Part shown: piece by piece, positions 24,001 through 35,363 of the stretch
How positions within the stretch are numbered: the first letter of the stretch is position 1
Layout of the letters: the number at the start of each line of letters is the position of its first letter
NCBI GenBank assembly: GCA_030386875.1
Contig: CM059569.1
Coordinates: 39,657,842-39,721,841 of the forward strand
Source: Morinoia aosen
Lineage: Eukaryota; Arthropoda; Malacostraca; Amphipoda; Talitridae
DNA length: 64,000 bases
Reading direction: 5' to 3'
Made by a program: the position numbers and the translations under genes
The notes under the pieces: model-generated
What the model saw: only the letters and a program-made list of their open reading frames with translations
Told to the model about the DNA's origin: nothing
Databases searched by the model: none

Positions 24001-27000
24001 TTGTTATTATCATCACAACAACCGCTGCCAGTCATAAGTACCGTATATATCATCACAACAACCGCTGCCAGTCATAAGTACCGTATATATCATCACAACA
24101 ACCGCTGCCAGTTATAAGTACCGTATATATCATCACAACAACCGCTGCCAGTTATAAGTACCGTATATATCATCACAACAACCGCTGCCAGTCATAAGTA
24201 CCGTATATATCATCACAACAACCGCTGCCAGTCATAAGTACCGTATATATCATCACAACAACCGCTGCCAGTTATAAGTACCGTATATATCATCACAACA
24301 ACCGCTGCCAGTTATAAGTACCGTATATATCATCACAACAACCGCTGCCAGTTATAAGTACCGTATATATCACCACAACAACCGCTGCCAGTCATAAGTA
24401 CCGTATATATCATCACAACAACCGCTGCCAGTCATAAGTACCGTATATATCATCACAACAACCGCTGCCAGTCATAAGTACCGTACATATCATCACAACA
24501 ACCGCTGCCAGTCATAAGTACCGTATATATCATCACAACAACCGCTGCCAGTCATAAGTACCGTATATATCATCACAACAACCGCTGCCAGTTATAAGTA
24601 CCGTATATATCATCACAACAACCGCTGCCAGTCATAAGTACCGTATATATCATCACAACAACCGCTGCCAGTTATAAGTACCGTACATATCATCACAACA
24701 ACCGCTGCCAGTCATAAGTACCGTATATATCATCACAACAACTGCTGCCAGTCATAAGTACCGTATATATCATCACAACAACCGCTGCCAGTCATAAGTA
24801 CCGTACATATCATCACAACAACCGCTGCCAGTCATAAGTACCGTATATATCATCACAACAACCGCTGCCAGTCATAAGTACCGTATATATCATCACAACA
24901 ACCGCTGCCAGTCATAAGTACCGTACATATCACCACAACAACCGCTGCCAGTCATAAGTACCGTATATATCATCACAACAACCGCTGCCAGTCATAAGTA
25001 CCGTAAATATCATCACAAAAACCGCTGCCAGTCATAAGTACCGTATATATCATCACAACAACCGCTGCCAGTCATAAGTACCGTATATATCATCACAACA
25101 ACCGCTGCCAGTCATAAGTACCGTATATATCATCACAACAACCGCTGCCAGTCATAAGTACCGTATATATCATCACAACAACCGCTGCCAGTTATAAGTA
25201 CCGTATATATCATCACAACAACCGCTGCCAGTCATAAGTACCGTACATATCATCACAACAACCGCTGCCAGTCATAAGTACCGTACATATCATCACAACA
25301 ACCGCTGCCAGTCATAAGTACCGTATATATCATCACAACAACCGCTGCCAGTCATAAGTACCGTATATATCACCACAACAACCGCTGCCAGTTATAAGTA
25401 CCGTATATATCATCACAACAACCGCTGCCAGTCATAAGTACCGTATATATCATCACAACAACCGCTGCCAGTCATAAGTACCGTATATATCATCACAACA
25501 ACCGCTGCCAGTTATAAGTACCGTATATATCATCACAACAACCGCTGCCAGTCATAAGTACCGTATATATCATCACAACAACCGCTGCCAGTCATAAGTA
25601 CCGTATATATCATCACAACAACCGCTGCCAGTCATAAGTACCGTATATATCATTACAACAACCGCTGCCAGTCATAAGTACCGTATATATCATCACAACA
25701 ACCGCTGCCAGTCATAAGTACCGTATATATCATCACAACAACCGCTGCCAGTCATAAGTACCGTATATATCATCACAACAACCGCTGCCAGTTATAAGTA
25801 CCGTTTATATCATCACAACAACCGCTGCCAGTCATAAGTACCGTATATATCATCACAACAACCGCTGCCAGTCATAAGTACCGTATATATCATCACAACA
25901 ACCGCTGCCAGTCATAAGTACCGTATATATCACCACAACAACCGCTGCCAGTCATAAGTACCGTATATATCATCACAACAACCGCTGCCAGTAATAAGTA
26001 CCGTATATATCATCACAACAACCGCTGCCAGTTATAAGTACCGTATATATCATCACAACAACCGCTGCCAGTCATAAGTACCGTATATATCATCACAACA
26101 ACCGCTGCCAGTCATAAGTACCGTATATATCATCACAACAACCGCTGCCAGTCATAAGTACCGTATATATCATCACAACAACCGCTGCCAGTCATAAGTA
26201 CCGTATACTCGTATATCATCACAACAACCGCTGCCAGTCATAAGTACCGTACATATCATCACAACAACCGCTGCCAGTCATAAGTACCGTATATATCATC
26301 ACAACAACCGCTGCCAGTCATAAGTACCGTATATATCATCACAACAACCGCTGCCAGTCATAAGTACCGTATATATCATCACAACAACCGCTGCCAGTCA
26401 TAAGTACCGTATATATCATCACAACAACCGCTGCCAGTCATAAGTACCGTATATATCATCACAACAACCGCTGCCAGTCATAAGTACCGTATATATCATC
26501 ACAACAACCGCTGCCAGTTATAAGTACCGTTTATATCATCACAACAACCGCTGCCAGTCATAAGTACCGTATATATCATCACAACAACCGCTGCCAGTCA
26601 TAAGTACCGTATATATCATCACAACAACCGCTGCCAGTCATAAGTACCGTATATATCATCACAACAACCGCTGCCAGTCATAAGTACCGTATATATCATC
26701 ACAACAACCGCTGCCAGTCATAAGTACCGTATATATCATCACAACAACCGCTGCCAGTCATAAGTACCGTATATATCATCACAACAACCGCTGCCAGTTA
26801 TAAGTACCGTATATATCATCACAACAACCGCTGCCAGTTATAAGTACCGTATATATCATCACAACAACCGCTGCCAGTTATAAGTACCGTATATATCATC
26901 ACAACAACCGCTGCCAGTCATAAGTACCGTATATATCATCACAACAACCGCTGCCAGTCATAAGTACCGTATATATCATCACAACAACCGCTGCCAGTCA

Positions 27001-27653
27001 TAAGTACCGTATATATCATCACAACAACCGCTGCCAGTCATAAGTACCGTATATATCATCACAACAACCGCTGCCAGTCATAAGTACCGTATATATCATC
27101 ACAACAACCGCTGCCAGTCATAAGTACCGTATATATCATCACAACAATCGCTGCCAGTCATAAGTACCGTATATATCATCACAACAACCGCTGCCAGTCA
27201 TAAGTACCGTATATATCATCACAACAGCCGCTGCCAGTCATAAGTACCGTATATATCATCACAACAACCGCTGCCAGTCATAAGTACCGTATATATCATC
27301 ACAACAACCGCTGCCAGTCATAAGTACCGTATATATCATCACAACAACCGCTGCCAGTTATAAGTACCGTATATATCATCACAACAACCGCTGCCAGTCA
27401 TAAGTACCGTATATATCATCACAACAACCGCTGCCAGTCATAAGTACCGTATATATCATCACAACAACCGCTGCCAGTCATAAGTACCGTATATATCATC
27501 ACAACAACCGCTGCCAGTTATAAGTACCGTATATATCATCACAACAACCGCTGCCAGTCATAAGTACCGTATATATCATCACAACAACCGCTGCCAGTTA
27601 TAAGTACCGTTTATATCATCACAACAACCTCTGCCAGTCATAAGTACCGTATA
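24001..27653. repeat. 40-bp satellite array, left segment (about 91 units)
   Basis: Units start CATCACAACAACCGCTGCCA and end CCGTATATAT, 40 bp each. Common variants are GTCATAAG/GTTATAAG, CATCAC/CACCAC and GTATATAT/GTACATAT. One unit at 26201-26220 carries a unique 6-bp insertion. The array is split at 27653 by a Tc1/mariner-like element. Confidence 0.97.
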
Positions 27654-27819
27654 CTGGGTGTTTCAAAAATACACGGCATAATTTCAGGTATGTATTTCCC
27701 ACATGTAGACAATCAAAATAGTTCATTACAACATATGTCCGGAAATGCTTCATTTCCGAGTTATGGCCTTCACAACATTGAAATTCACCGGAACGTTTTT
27801 CTTTCCGCAGGTCGTTGCC
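27654..27819 (+). repeat. Left terminal inverted repeat, 166 bp
   Basis: Begins CTGGGTGTTTCAAAAATACA and pairs with 28978-29143 with a single mismatch at position 2. Confidence 0.96.
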
Positions 27820-27908
27820 GTCAAAGGACACATTAAGAGGGCACTCTGACAGATCATTCCTAGGCGAAGGTTAAATTCAGTGTTGTGTTTGGCGTTCGAC
27901 TGTGTGTC

Positions 27909-28976
27909 ATGTACACAAATCAGGAGCTGGCAGAGATGCACTTGATCTACGGTAAGGCAGACGGCAATGCTGCGCTGGCTCGTCGTTTGTACCAGGAGAG
28001 GTACCCACAGCGACAATGTCCAGATCGGAAGACATTTGTAAGTCTCCATCAGCGTCTGTGCGAGTATGGAAAATTTGACTCTCCTGGATTGGGAAGGGGA
28101 CGACCAAGATCTACAACTCCAGAAGAACAGGAGGAGATTCTGGAGATTGTGAACAGAACTCCTTCTATCAGCACACGAAGGTTAGCGTTGCAAGTGAATG
28201 TTCCCCATACGACTGTCTGGAGACTGCTGAAAGAGTATCAATTGTATCCTTACCATTTGCAACGTGTACAGGCGCTGTCACCAGCAGATTACCCTGCACG
28301 AGTTAGGTACTGTCAGTGGTTCTTGCAGCAATGTGCTGCAAATCCGAACTTTCCTGCCTTAGTATTATTTACAGATGAAGCACAGTTCACACGAGATGGC
28401 ATAACAAATCTCCACAATCAGCATGTATGGGCGTATGAAAACCCAAATGCAACTGTTGTATCTCATCACCAGGTGCGGTTCTCCCTCAACATGTGGCCCG
28501 GTATCATTGGTGATCGGTTAGTTGGACCCCATGTACTTGTAAACAGACTTACGGGGCAGGCGTACACAAACTTCCTGGAAAACATCATACCTGATGTTTA
28601 TAACGACACTCCACTGATCGATCGTCAGCACGCTCACTTCTTGCATGACGGCGCTCCTGCACACTTCAGTCGTACGGCTCGCCGGTACTTGGATCGAAGA
28701 TTTCCTGATCGATGGATAGGTAGAGGTGGCCCAATTGCTTGGCCTCCACGCTCACCTGATCTGAACCCTCTCGATTTCTACTTGTGGGGCCATTTAAAAT
28801 CATTGGTTTATTCGTCTCCGGTGCCTGATTTGGAATCCCTTCGGAATCGAATTGTGGCACGCTCTGAGGACATACGCAACATTCCTGGAGTGTGGGATCG
28901 TGTTCGCAGGTCAATGAGACATCGATGTGAGGTCTGTATTCAAGCAGGAGGTGGTCATTTTGAACATCTTCTGTAA
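27909..28976 (+). CDS. Tc1/mariner-like transposase, DUF4817 type (355 aa)
   Basis: Probable cut-and-paste transposase. The first ATG is at 27909; the frame is open slightly upstream but has no earlier ATG. Residues about 1-60 (QELAEMHLIYGKADGNAAL and following) resemble the insect DUF4817 helix-turn-helix module. A second helix-turn-helix follows at about 85-120 (STRRLALQVNVPHTTVWRLL). The DDE-type nuclease has D156 (LFTDEAQF), D247 (FLHDGAPAH) and D284 (RSPDLNPLDF), with 36 residues between the last two by my count. No internal stop or frameshift. The stop codon lies one base before the right TIR. The length is typical of the group. Confidence 0.93.
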   Translation: MYTNQELAEMHLIYGKADGNAALARRLYQERYPQRQCPDRKTFVSLHQRLCEYGKFDSPGLGRGRPRSTTPEEQEEILEIVNRTPSISTRRLALQVNVPHTTVWRLLKEYQLYPYHLQRVQALSPADYPARVRYCQWFLQQCAANPNFPALVLFTDEAQFTRDGITNLHNQHVWAYENPNATVVSHHQVRFSLNMWPGIIGDRLVGPHVLVNRLTGQAYTNFLENIIPDVYNDTPLIDRQHAHFLHDGAPAHFSRTARRYLDRRFPDRWIGRGGPIAWPPRSPDLNPLDFYLWGHLKSLVYSSPVPDLESLRNRIVARSEDIRNIPGVWDRVRRSMRHRCEVCIQAGGGHFEHLL

Positions 28977-28977
28977 T

Positions 28978-29143
28978 GGCAACGACCTGCGGAAAGAAAA
29001 ACGTTCCGGTGAATTTCAATGTTGTGAAGGCCATAACTCGGAAATGAAGCATTTCCGGACATATGTTGTAATGAACTATTTTGATTGTCTACATGTGGGA
29101 AATACATACCTGAAATTATGCCGTGTATTTTTGAAACACCCTG
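28978..29143 (-). repeat. Right terminal inverted repeat, 166 bp
   Basis: Reverse complement begins CAGGGTGTTTCAAAAATACA; partner of 27654-27819. It starts one base after the transposase stop codon. Confidence 0.96.
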
Positions 29144-31587
29144 TATATCATCACAACAACCGCTGCCAGTCATAAGTACCGTATATATCATCACAACAAC
29201 CGCTGCCAGTCATAAGTACCGTATATATCATCACAACAACCGCTGCCAGTCATAAGTACCGTATATATCATCACAACAACCGCTGCCAGTCATAAGTACC
29301 GTATATATCATCACAACAACCGCTGCCAGTTATAAGTACCGTATATATCATCACAACAACCGCTGCCAGTTATAAGTACCGTATATATCATCACAACAAC
29401 CGCTGCCAGTTATAAGTACCGTATATATCATCACAACAACCGCTGCCAGTCATAAGTACCGTATATATCATCACAACAACCGCTGCCAGTCATAAGTACC
29501 GTATATATCATCACAACAACCGCTGCCAGTCATAAGTACCGTATATATCATCACAACAACCGCTGCCAGTCATAAGTACCGTATATATCATCACAACAAC
29601 CGCTGCCAGTCATAAGTACCGTATATATCATCACAACAACCGCTGCCAGTCATAAGTACCGTATATATCATCACAACAACCGCTGCCAGTCATAAGTACC
29701 GTATATATCATCACAACAACCGCTGCCAGTCATAAGTACCGTATATATCATCACAACAACCGCTGCCAGTCATAAGTACCGTATATATCATCACAACAAC
29801 CGCTGCCAGTCATAAGTACCGTATATATCATCACAACAACCGCTGCCAGTCATAAGTACCGTATATATCATCACAACAACCGCTGCCACTTATAAGTACC
29901 GTATATATCATCACAACAACCGCTGCCAGTTATAAGTACCGTATATATCATCACAACAACCGCTGCCAGTTATAAGTACCGTATATATCTTCACAACAAC
30001 CGCTGCCAGTCATAAGTACCGTATATATCATCACAACAACCGCTGCCAGTCATAAGTACCGTATATATCATCACAAAAACCGCTGCCAGTCATAAGTACC
30101 GTATATATCATCACAACAACCGCTGCCAGTCATAAGTACCGTATATATCACCACAACAACCGCTGCCAGTCATAAGTACCGTATATATCATCACAACAAC
30201 CGCTGCCAGTCAAAAGTACCGTATATATCATCACAACAACCGCTGCCAGTTATAAGTACCGTATATATCATCACAACAACCGCTGCCAGTCATAAGTACC
30301 GTAATTATCATCACAACAACCGCTGCCAGTCATAAGTACCGTAATTATCATCACAACAACCGCTGCCAGCCATAAGTACCGTATATATCATCACAACAAC
30401 CGCTGCCAGTCATAAGTACCGTATATATCATCACAACAACCGCTGCCAGTCATAAGTACCGTATATATCATCACAACAACCGCTGCCAGTTATAAGTACC
30501 GTATATATCATCACAACAACCGCTGCCAGTCATAAGTACCGTATATATCATCACAACAACCGCTGCCAGTCATAAGTACCGTATATATCACCACAACAAC
30601 CGCTGCCAGTCATAAGTACCGTATATATCATCACAACAACCGCTGCCAGTCATAAGTACCGTATATATCATCACAACAACCGCTGCCAGTCATAAGTACC
30701 GTATATATCATCACAACAACCGCTGCCAGTCATAAGTACCGTATATATCATCACAACAACCGCTGCCAGTTATAAGTACCGTATATATCATCACAACAAC
30801 CGCTGCCAGTTATAAGTACCGTATATATCATCACAACAACCGCTGCCAGTCATAAGTACCGTATATATCATCACAACAACCGCTGCCAGTCATAAGTACC
30901 GTATATATCATCACAACAACCGCTGCCAGTTATAAGTACCGTATATATCATCACAACAACCGCTGCCAGTTATAAGTACCGTATATATCATCACAACAAC
31001 CGCTGCCAGTCATAAGTACCGTATATATCATCACAACAACCGCTGCCAGTTATAAGTACCGTATATATCATCACAACAACCGCTGCCAGTCATAAGTACC
31101 GTATATATCATCACAACAACCGCTGCCAGTCATAAGTACCGTATATATCACCACAACAACCGCTGCCAGTCATAAGTACCGTATATATCATCACAACAAC
31201 CGCTGCCAGTCATAAGTACCGTATATATCACCACAACAACCGCTGCCAGTCATAAGTACCGTATATATCATCACAACAACCGCTGCCAGTCATAAGTACC
31301 GTATATATCATCACAACAACCGCTGCCAGTCATAAGTACCGTATATATCACCACAACAACCGCTGCCAGTCATAAGTACCGTATATATCACCACAACAAC
31401 CGCTGCCAGTCATAAGTACCGTATATATCATCACAACAACCGCTGCCAGTTATAAGTACCGTATATATCATCACAACAACCGCTGCCAGTCATAAGTACC
31501 GTATATATCACCACAACAACCGCTGCCAGTCATAAGTACCGTATATATCATCACAACAACCGCTGCCAGTCATAAGTACCGTATATA
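29144..31587. repeat. 40-bp satellite array, right segment (about 61 units)
   Basis: The same unit and the same variants continue in register after the transposon. Removing the element and one TA restores an ordinary unit. The array ends at ...CCGTATATAATCAAAGC. Confidence 0.97.
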
Positions 31588-31779
31588 ATCAAAGCTATGC
31601 CGATAAGATCAGAAATTTAAGTTTTCAGTTCATTTTAATTTCCCTCTGGTGCTCGGTTTTTGCTCTTAGTTTTCTCCATCAATTTAAAAATTTTAAAACT
31701 TCCATGAATGTTGGAATAATTGAATTTATTTTTATAAATATGTTATTTACTTTCTGAAATTTATTCATAACTGATGAAT

Positions 31780-31896
31780 TTATGGTGCTCTGCGTGCACC
31801 ACGCTGGCAGAGCCGGACTGATGGTACTCTGCGTGCACCACGCTGGCAGAGCCGGACTGATGGTACTCTGCGTGCACCACGCTGGCAGAGCCGGAC
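31780..31896. repeat. Tandem triplication, 39-bp unit x 3
   Basis: Three copies of 39 bp containing CTCTGCGTGCACCACGCTGG. The first copy differs slightly (TTATGGTGCT for TGATGGTACT). Confidence 0.95.
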
Positions 31897-32661
31897 TGAA
31901 AGAGACGCCGGAACGTTTACTCTGCGCACGACTTCTTTTGATTGTTACGTAGCGAATTTTTTGTTGGTTATCTCAGTCGCTCAACGAGTTGGATGGGAAG
32001 CCATAGCGCTAACTCATCGCTGGAGCTCTGCATGCCGCTGCCCCGAACGTCGGGTTCTTTTGAGAGTTCCGGCCTGCGCGTTGCTGTGACGGCGTGACGC
32101 AGCTTGTCTGCACGCAGCCGCTGCTGTGTGCGTCACGCTGAGCGCCAGCTGCGGGAGCTGCGAATAAGATTCTGGCCGCAACTGGCAGGCAGGCCTCAAG
32201 AGCTGACGCTCAATGAGAGACAAACGACCTCACTGTTGATGGGAGAAAAAATTTAGATGTGAACGGCTACTCAACAGGAGCTGTTACGACACCAGATGAA
32301 GCATGAACTAGCCCTACAACTAAAGTTCTCTCTGTCTTTTTCGTATTCTCAAATAGTTAGATTTTTTGCCACTCGAAAATAAATATTACTAGTGTACACG
32401 GCCGGTCAAAAATGGTAGGATTAGATATCGGACCAACTGAGCTTTAACATGGCTTTCCCATGATTTCCAACGCTATTCTATGGTTCCCAATACTTTGTGA
32501 AGTCTCAACTGCTGATATTCTATACATGCTAATCAAACCTACCAATACACGTGATTTTCATTCCGACTCTGAATCTGCTGGGTCATACATCGAACATTGT
32601 AGAGTTGATGCAGCTTGTACTACAGAGACGCTCATCACACACTTTCGGCTGGTGGGTGTGA

Positions 32662-32692
32662 CACACGGACGGACGGACGGACGGCCGGACGC
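32662..32692. repeat. (GGAC)n microsatellite
   Basis: ACGGACGGACGGACGGACGG followed by CCGGACGCGG and TTATTATAGTATAG. GTCY-type microsatellites are known inside some short Helitron/mini-me elements, but no ends of such an element are proven here. Confidence 0.8.
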
Positions 32693-33070
32693 GGCTCTTA
32701 TTATAGTATAGATTACATTGATAAGTCTTCCCTTCCAGATCTAATCAAGGGTGTTTGCTAATTCAATGAAATTTGGGCTTTCGAAAATAGAAAAACGAGT
32801 GGGTTTTTACATTTCATATGTGATGGTACATGGAATTTTTCATTACGTTGTAAGAGGCCCCAATTACGTTATAGTTTTGACGTTATTTGAGCTGCCTCGT
32901 GTAACTGAATACTATGGTCAATTGCAGACTTTCAAGGGGTTTACATTGAGTCCAAGTATATTAACAGGCTTGTACGCTCGGCCTCCTGGTCAGGTTCGGG
33001 CCGAGCTGAGGCCCTGCTGCTGGGGTCCGTCTCGCTCGACGGAAATGTGACGTCTACAGCTGAAGTGAAA

Positions 33071-34662
33071 CTGTACGCCACCGCCAACATACTTCACTTC
33101 TGAGTTAGTGTTGTGTTCATCCAAACCATACGCCACCGCCAACATACATCGCTTCAGAGTTAGTGTTGTGTTCAGCCAAACTGTACGCCACCGCCAACAT
33201 ACATCACTTCCGAGTTAGTGTTGTGTTCATCCAAACCATACGCCACCGCCAACATACATCACTTCAGAGTTAGTGTGGTGTTCTTTTAAACTGTACGCCA
33301 CCGCCAACATACTTCACTTCCGAGTTAGTGTTGTGTTCATCCAAACCATACGCCACCGCCAACATACATCACTTCAGAGTTAGTGTTGTGTTCATCCAAA
33401 CTGTACGCCACCGCCAACATACATCACTTCAGAGTTAGTGTTGTGTTCATCCAAACTGTACGCCACCGCCAACATACATCACTTCAGAGTTAGTGTTGTG
33501 TTCATCCAAACCATACGCCACCGCCAACATACATCACTTCAGAGTTAGTGTTGTGTTCATCCAAACTGTACGCCACCGCCAACATACATCACTTCAGAGT
33601 TAGTGTTGTGTTCATCCAAACTGTACGCCACCGCCAACATACATCACTTCAGAGTTAGTGTTGTGTTCATCCAAACCATACGCCACCGCCAACATACATC
33701 ACTTCAGAGTTAGTGTTGTGTTCATCCAAACTGTACGCCACCGCCAACATACATCACTTCAGAGTTAGTGTTGTGTTCATCCAAACTGTACGCCACCGCC
33801 AACATACATCACTTCAGAGTTAGTGTTGTGTTCATCCAAACTAAGCGCCACCGCCAACATACATCACTTCCGAGTTAGTGTTGTGTTCATCCAAACCATA
33901 CGCCACCGCCAACATACATCACTTCAGAGTTAGTGTTGTGTTCATCCAAACGTACGCCACCGCCAACATACATCACTTCAGAGTTAGTGTTGTGTTCATC
34001 CAAACGTACGCCACCGCCAACATACATCACTTCAGAGTTAGTGTTGTGTTCATCCAAACTAAACGCCACCACCAACATACATCACTTCAGAGTTAGTGTT
34101 GTGTTCATCCAAACGTACGCCACCGCCAACATACATCACTTCCGAGTTAGTGTTGTGTTCATCCAAACTGTACGCCACCGCCAACATACTTCACTTCAGA
34201 GTTAATGTTGTGTTCATCCAAACTATACGCCACCACCAACATACTTCACTTCAGAGTTAATGTTGTGTTCATCCAAACTGTACGCCACCGCCAAAATACT
34301 TCACTTCAGAGTTAATGTCGTGTTCATCCAAACTATACGCCATCGCCAACATACTTCACTTCAGAGTTAATGTTGTGTTCATCCAAACTGTACGCCACCG
34401 CCAACATACTTCACTTCAGAGTTAATGTCGTGTTCATCCAAACTATACGCCACCGCCAACATACTTCACTTCAGGGTTAGTGTTGTGTTCATCCAAACTA
34501 TACGCCACCGCCAACATACTTCACTTCAGAATTAATGTCGTGTTCATCCAAACTATACGCCACCGCCAACATACTTTACTTCAGGGTTAGTGTTGTGTTC
34601 ATCCAAACTGTACGCCACCGCCAACATACTTCACTTCAGGGTTAGTGTTGTGTTCATCCAAA
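33071..34662. repeat. Minisatellite, 55-bp unit x 29
   Basis: About 29 copies of a 55-bp unit starting CTGTACGCCACCGCCAACAT. Copies right of about 34180 share a different variant set (ACTTCACTTCAGAGTTAATG, CTATACGCC), showing regional homogenisation. Confidence 0.96.
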
Positions 34663-34706
34663 ACGCAAGTCTACACCCGAATTTGGCAACTATATCCATT
34701 TTGGAT

Positions 34707-35363
34707 AACCGCTCCTATATGAATCGCTCCCTTATGAACCGCTCCCTTATGAACCGTTCCCTTATGAACCACTCCCTTATGAACCATTCCCTTATGAACT
34801 GCTCCCTTATGAGCCACTCCCTTATGAACCGCTCCTTTATGAACCACTCCCTTATGAACCGCTTCCTTATGAACCGCTCCCTTATGAACCGCTCCCTTAT
34901 GAACCACTCCCTTTTGAACCGCTCCGTTATGAACCGCTCCCTTATGAACCACTCCCTTATGAACCGCTCCCTTATGAACCACTCCCTTCTGAACCGCTCC
35001 CTTATGAACCGCTCCCTTATGAACCGCTCCCTTATGAACCACTCCCTTATGAACCGCTCCCTTATGAACCGCTTCCTTATGAACCACTCCTTTATGAACC
35101 GCTCCCTTATGAACCGCTCCCTTATGAACCGCTCCCTTATGAACCACTCCCTTATGAACCGCTCCCTTATGAACCACTCCCTTATGAACCGCTCCCTTAT
35201 GAACCGCTCCCTTATGAACCACTCCCTTATGAACCGCTCCCTTATGAACCACTCCCTTATGAACCGCTCCCTTATGTACCGCTCCCTTATGAACCACTCC
35301 CTTATGAACCACTCCCTTATGAACCGCTCCCTTATGAACCACTCCCTTATGAACCGCTCCCTT
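34707..35363. repeat. Minisatellite, 15-bp unit x 44
   Basis: A 15-bp unit, GAACCGCTCCCTTAT, alternating with GAACCACTCCCTTAT. Open frames of about 250 codons on both strands (MNRSL and VHKGA pentapeptides) follow from the 15-bp period. Confidence 0.96.

Larger units (their letters stand above)
27654..29143 (+). mobile_element. Intact Tc1/mariner-like transposon (1490 bp) inside the satellite
   Basis: The element has 166-bp terminal inverted repeats (27654-27819 and 28978-29143) that differ at one base, the second from the end (CTGGG versus CAGGG). It is flanked by TA (27652-27653 and 29144-29145), the target duplication of the IS630-Tc1-mariner group. One uninterrupted transposase fills the space between the TIRs. 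Deleting element plus one TA gives back GTACCGTATATATCATC, the normal satellite unit. Near-identical TIRs and an intact ORF suggest a recent insertion that could still be active (inference). Confidence 0.96.
31588..33070. other. Intron segment between arrays; no gene seen
   Basis: Holds the 39-bp triplication at 31780 and a GGAC microsatellite near 32662. The rest is unremarkable. Open frames of 83 and 99 codons at 32460 and 32751 match nothing I recognise. Confidence 0.6.

Noticed and set aside
20584-31587. CRISPR-like regular spacing (30- and 40-bp periods)
   Set aside because: Units are head-to-tail with no unique spacers, and the context is a eukaryotic intron.
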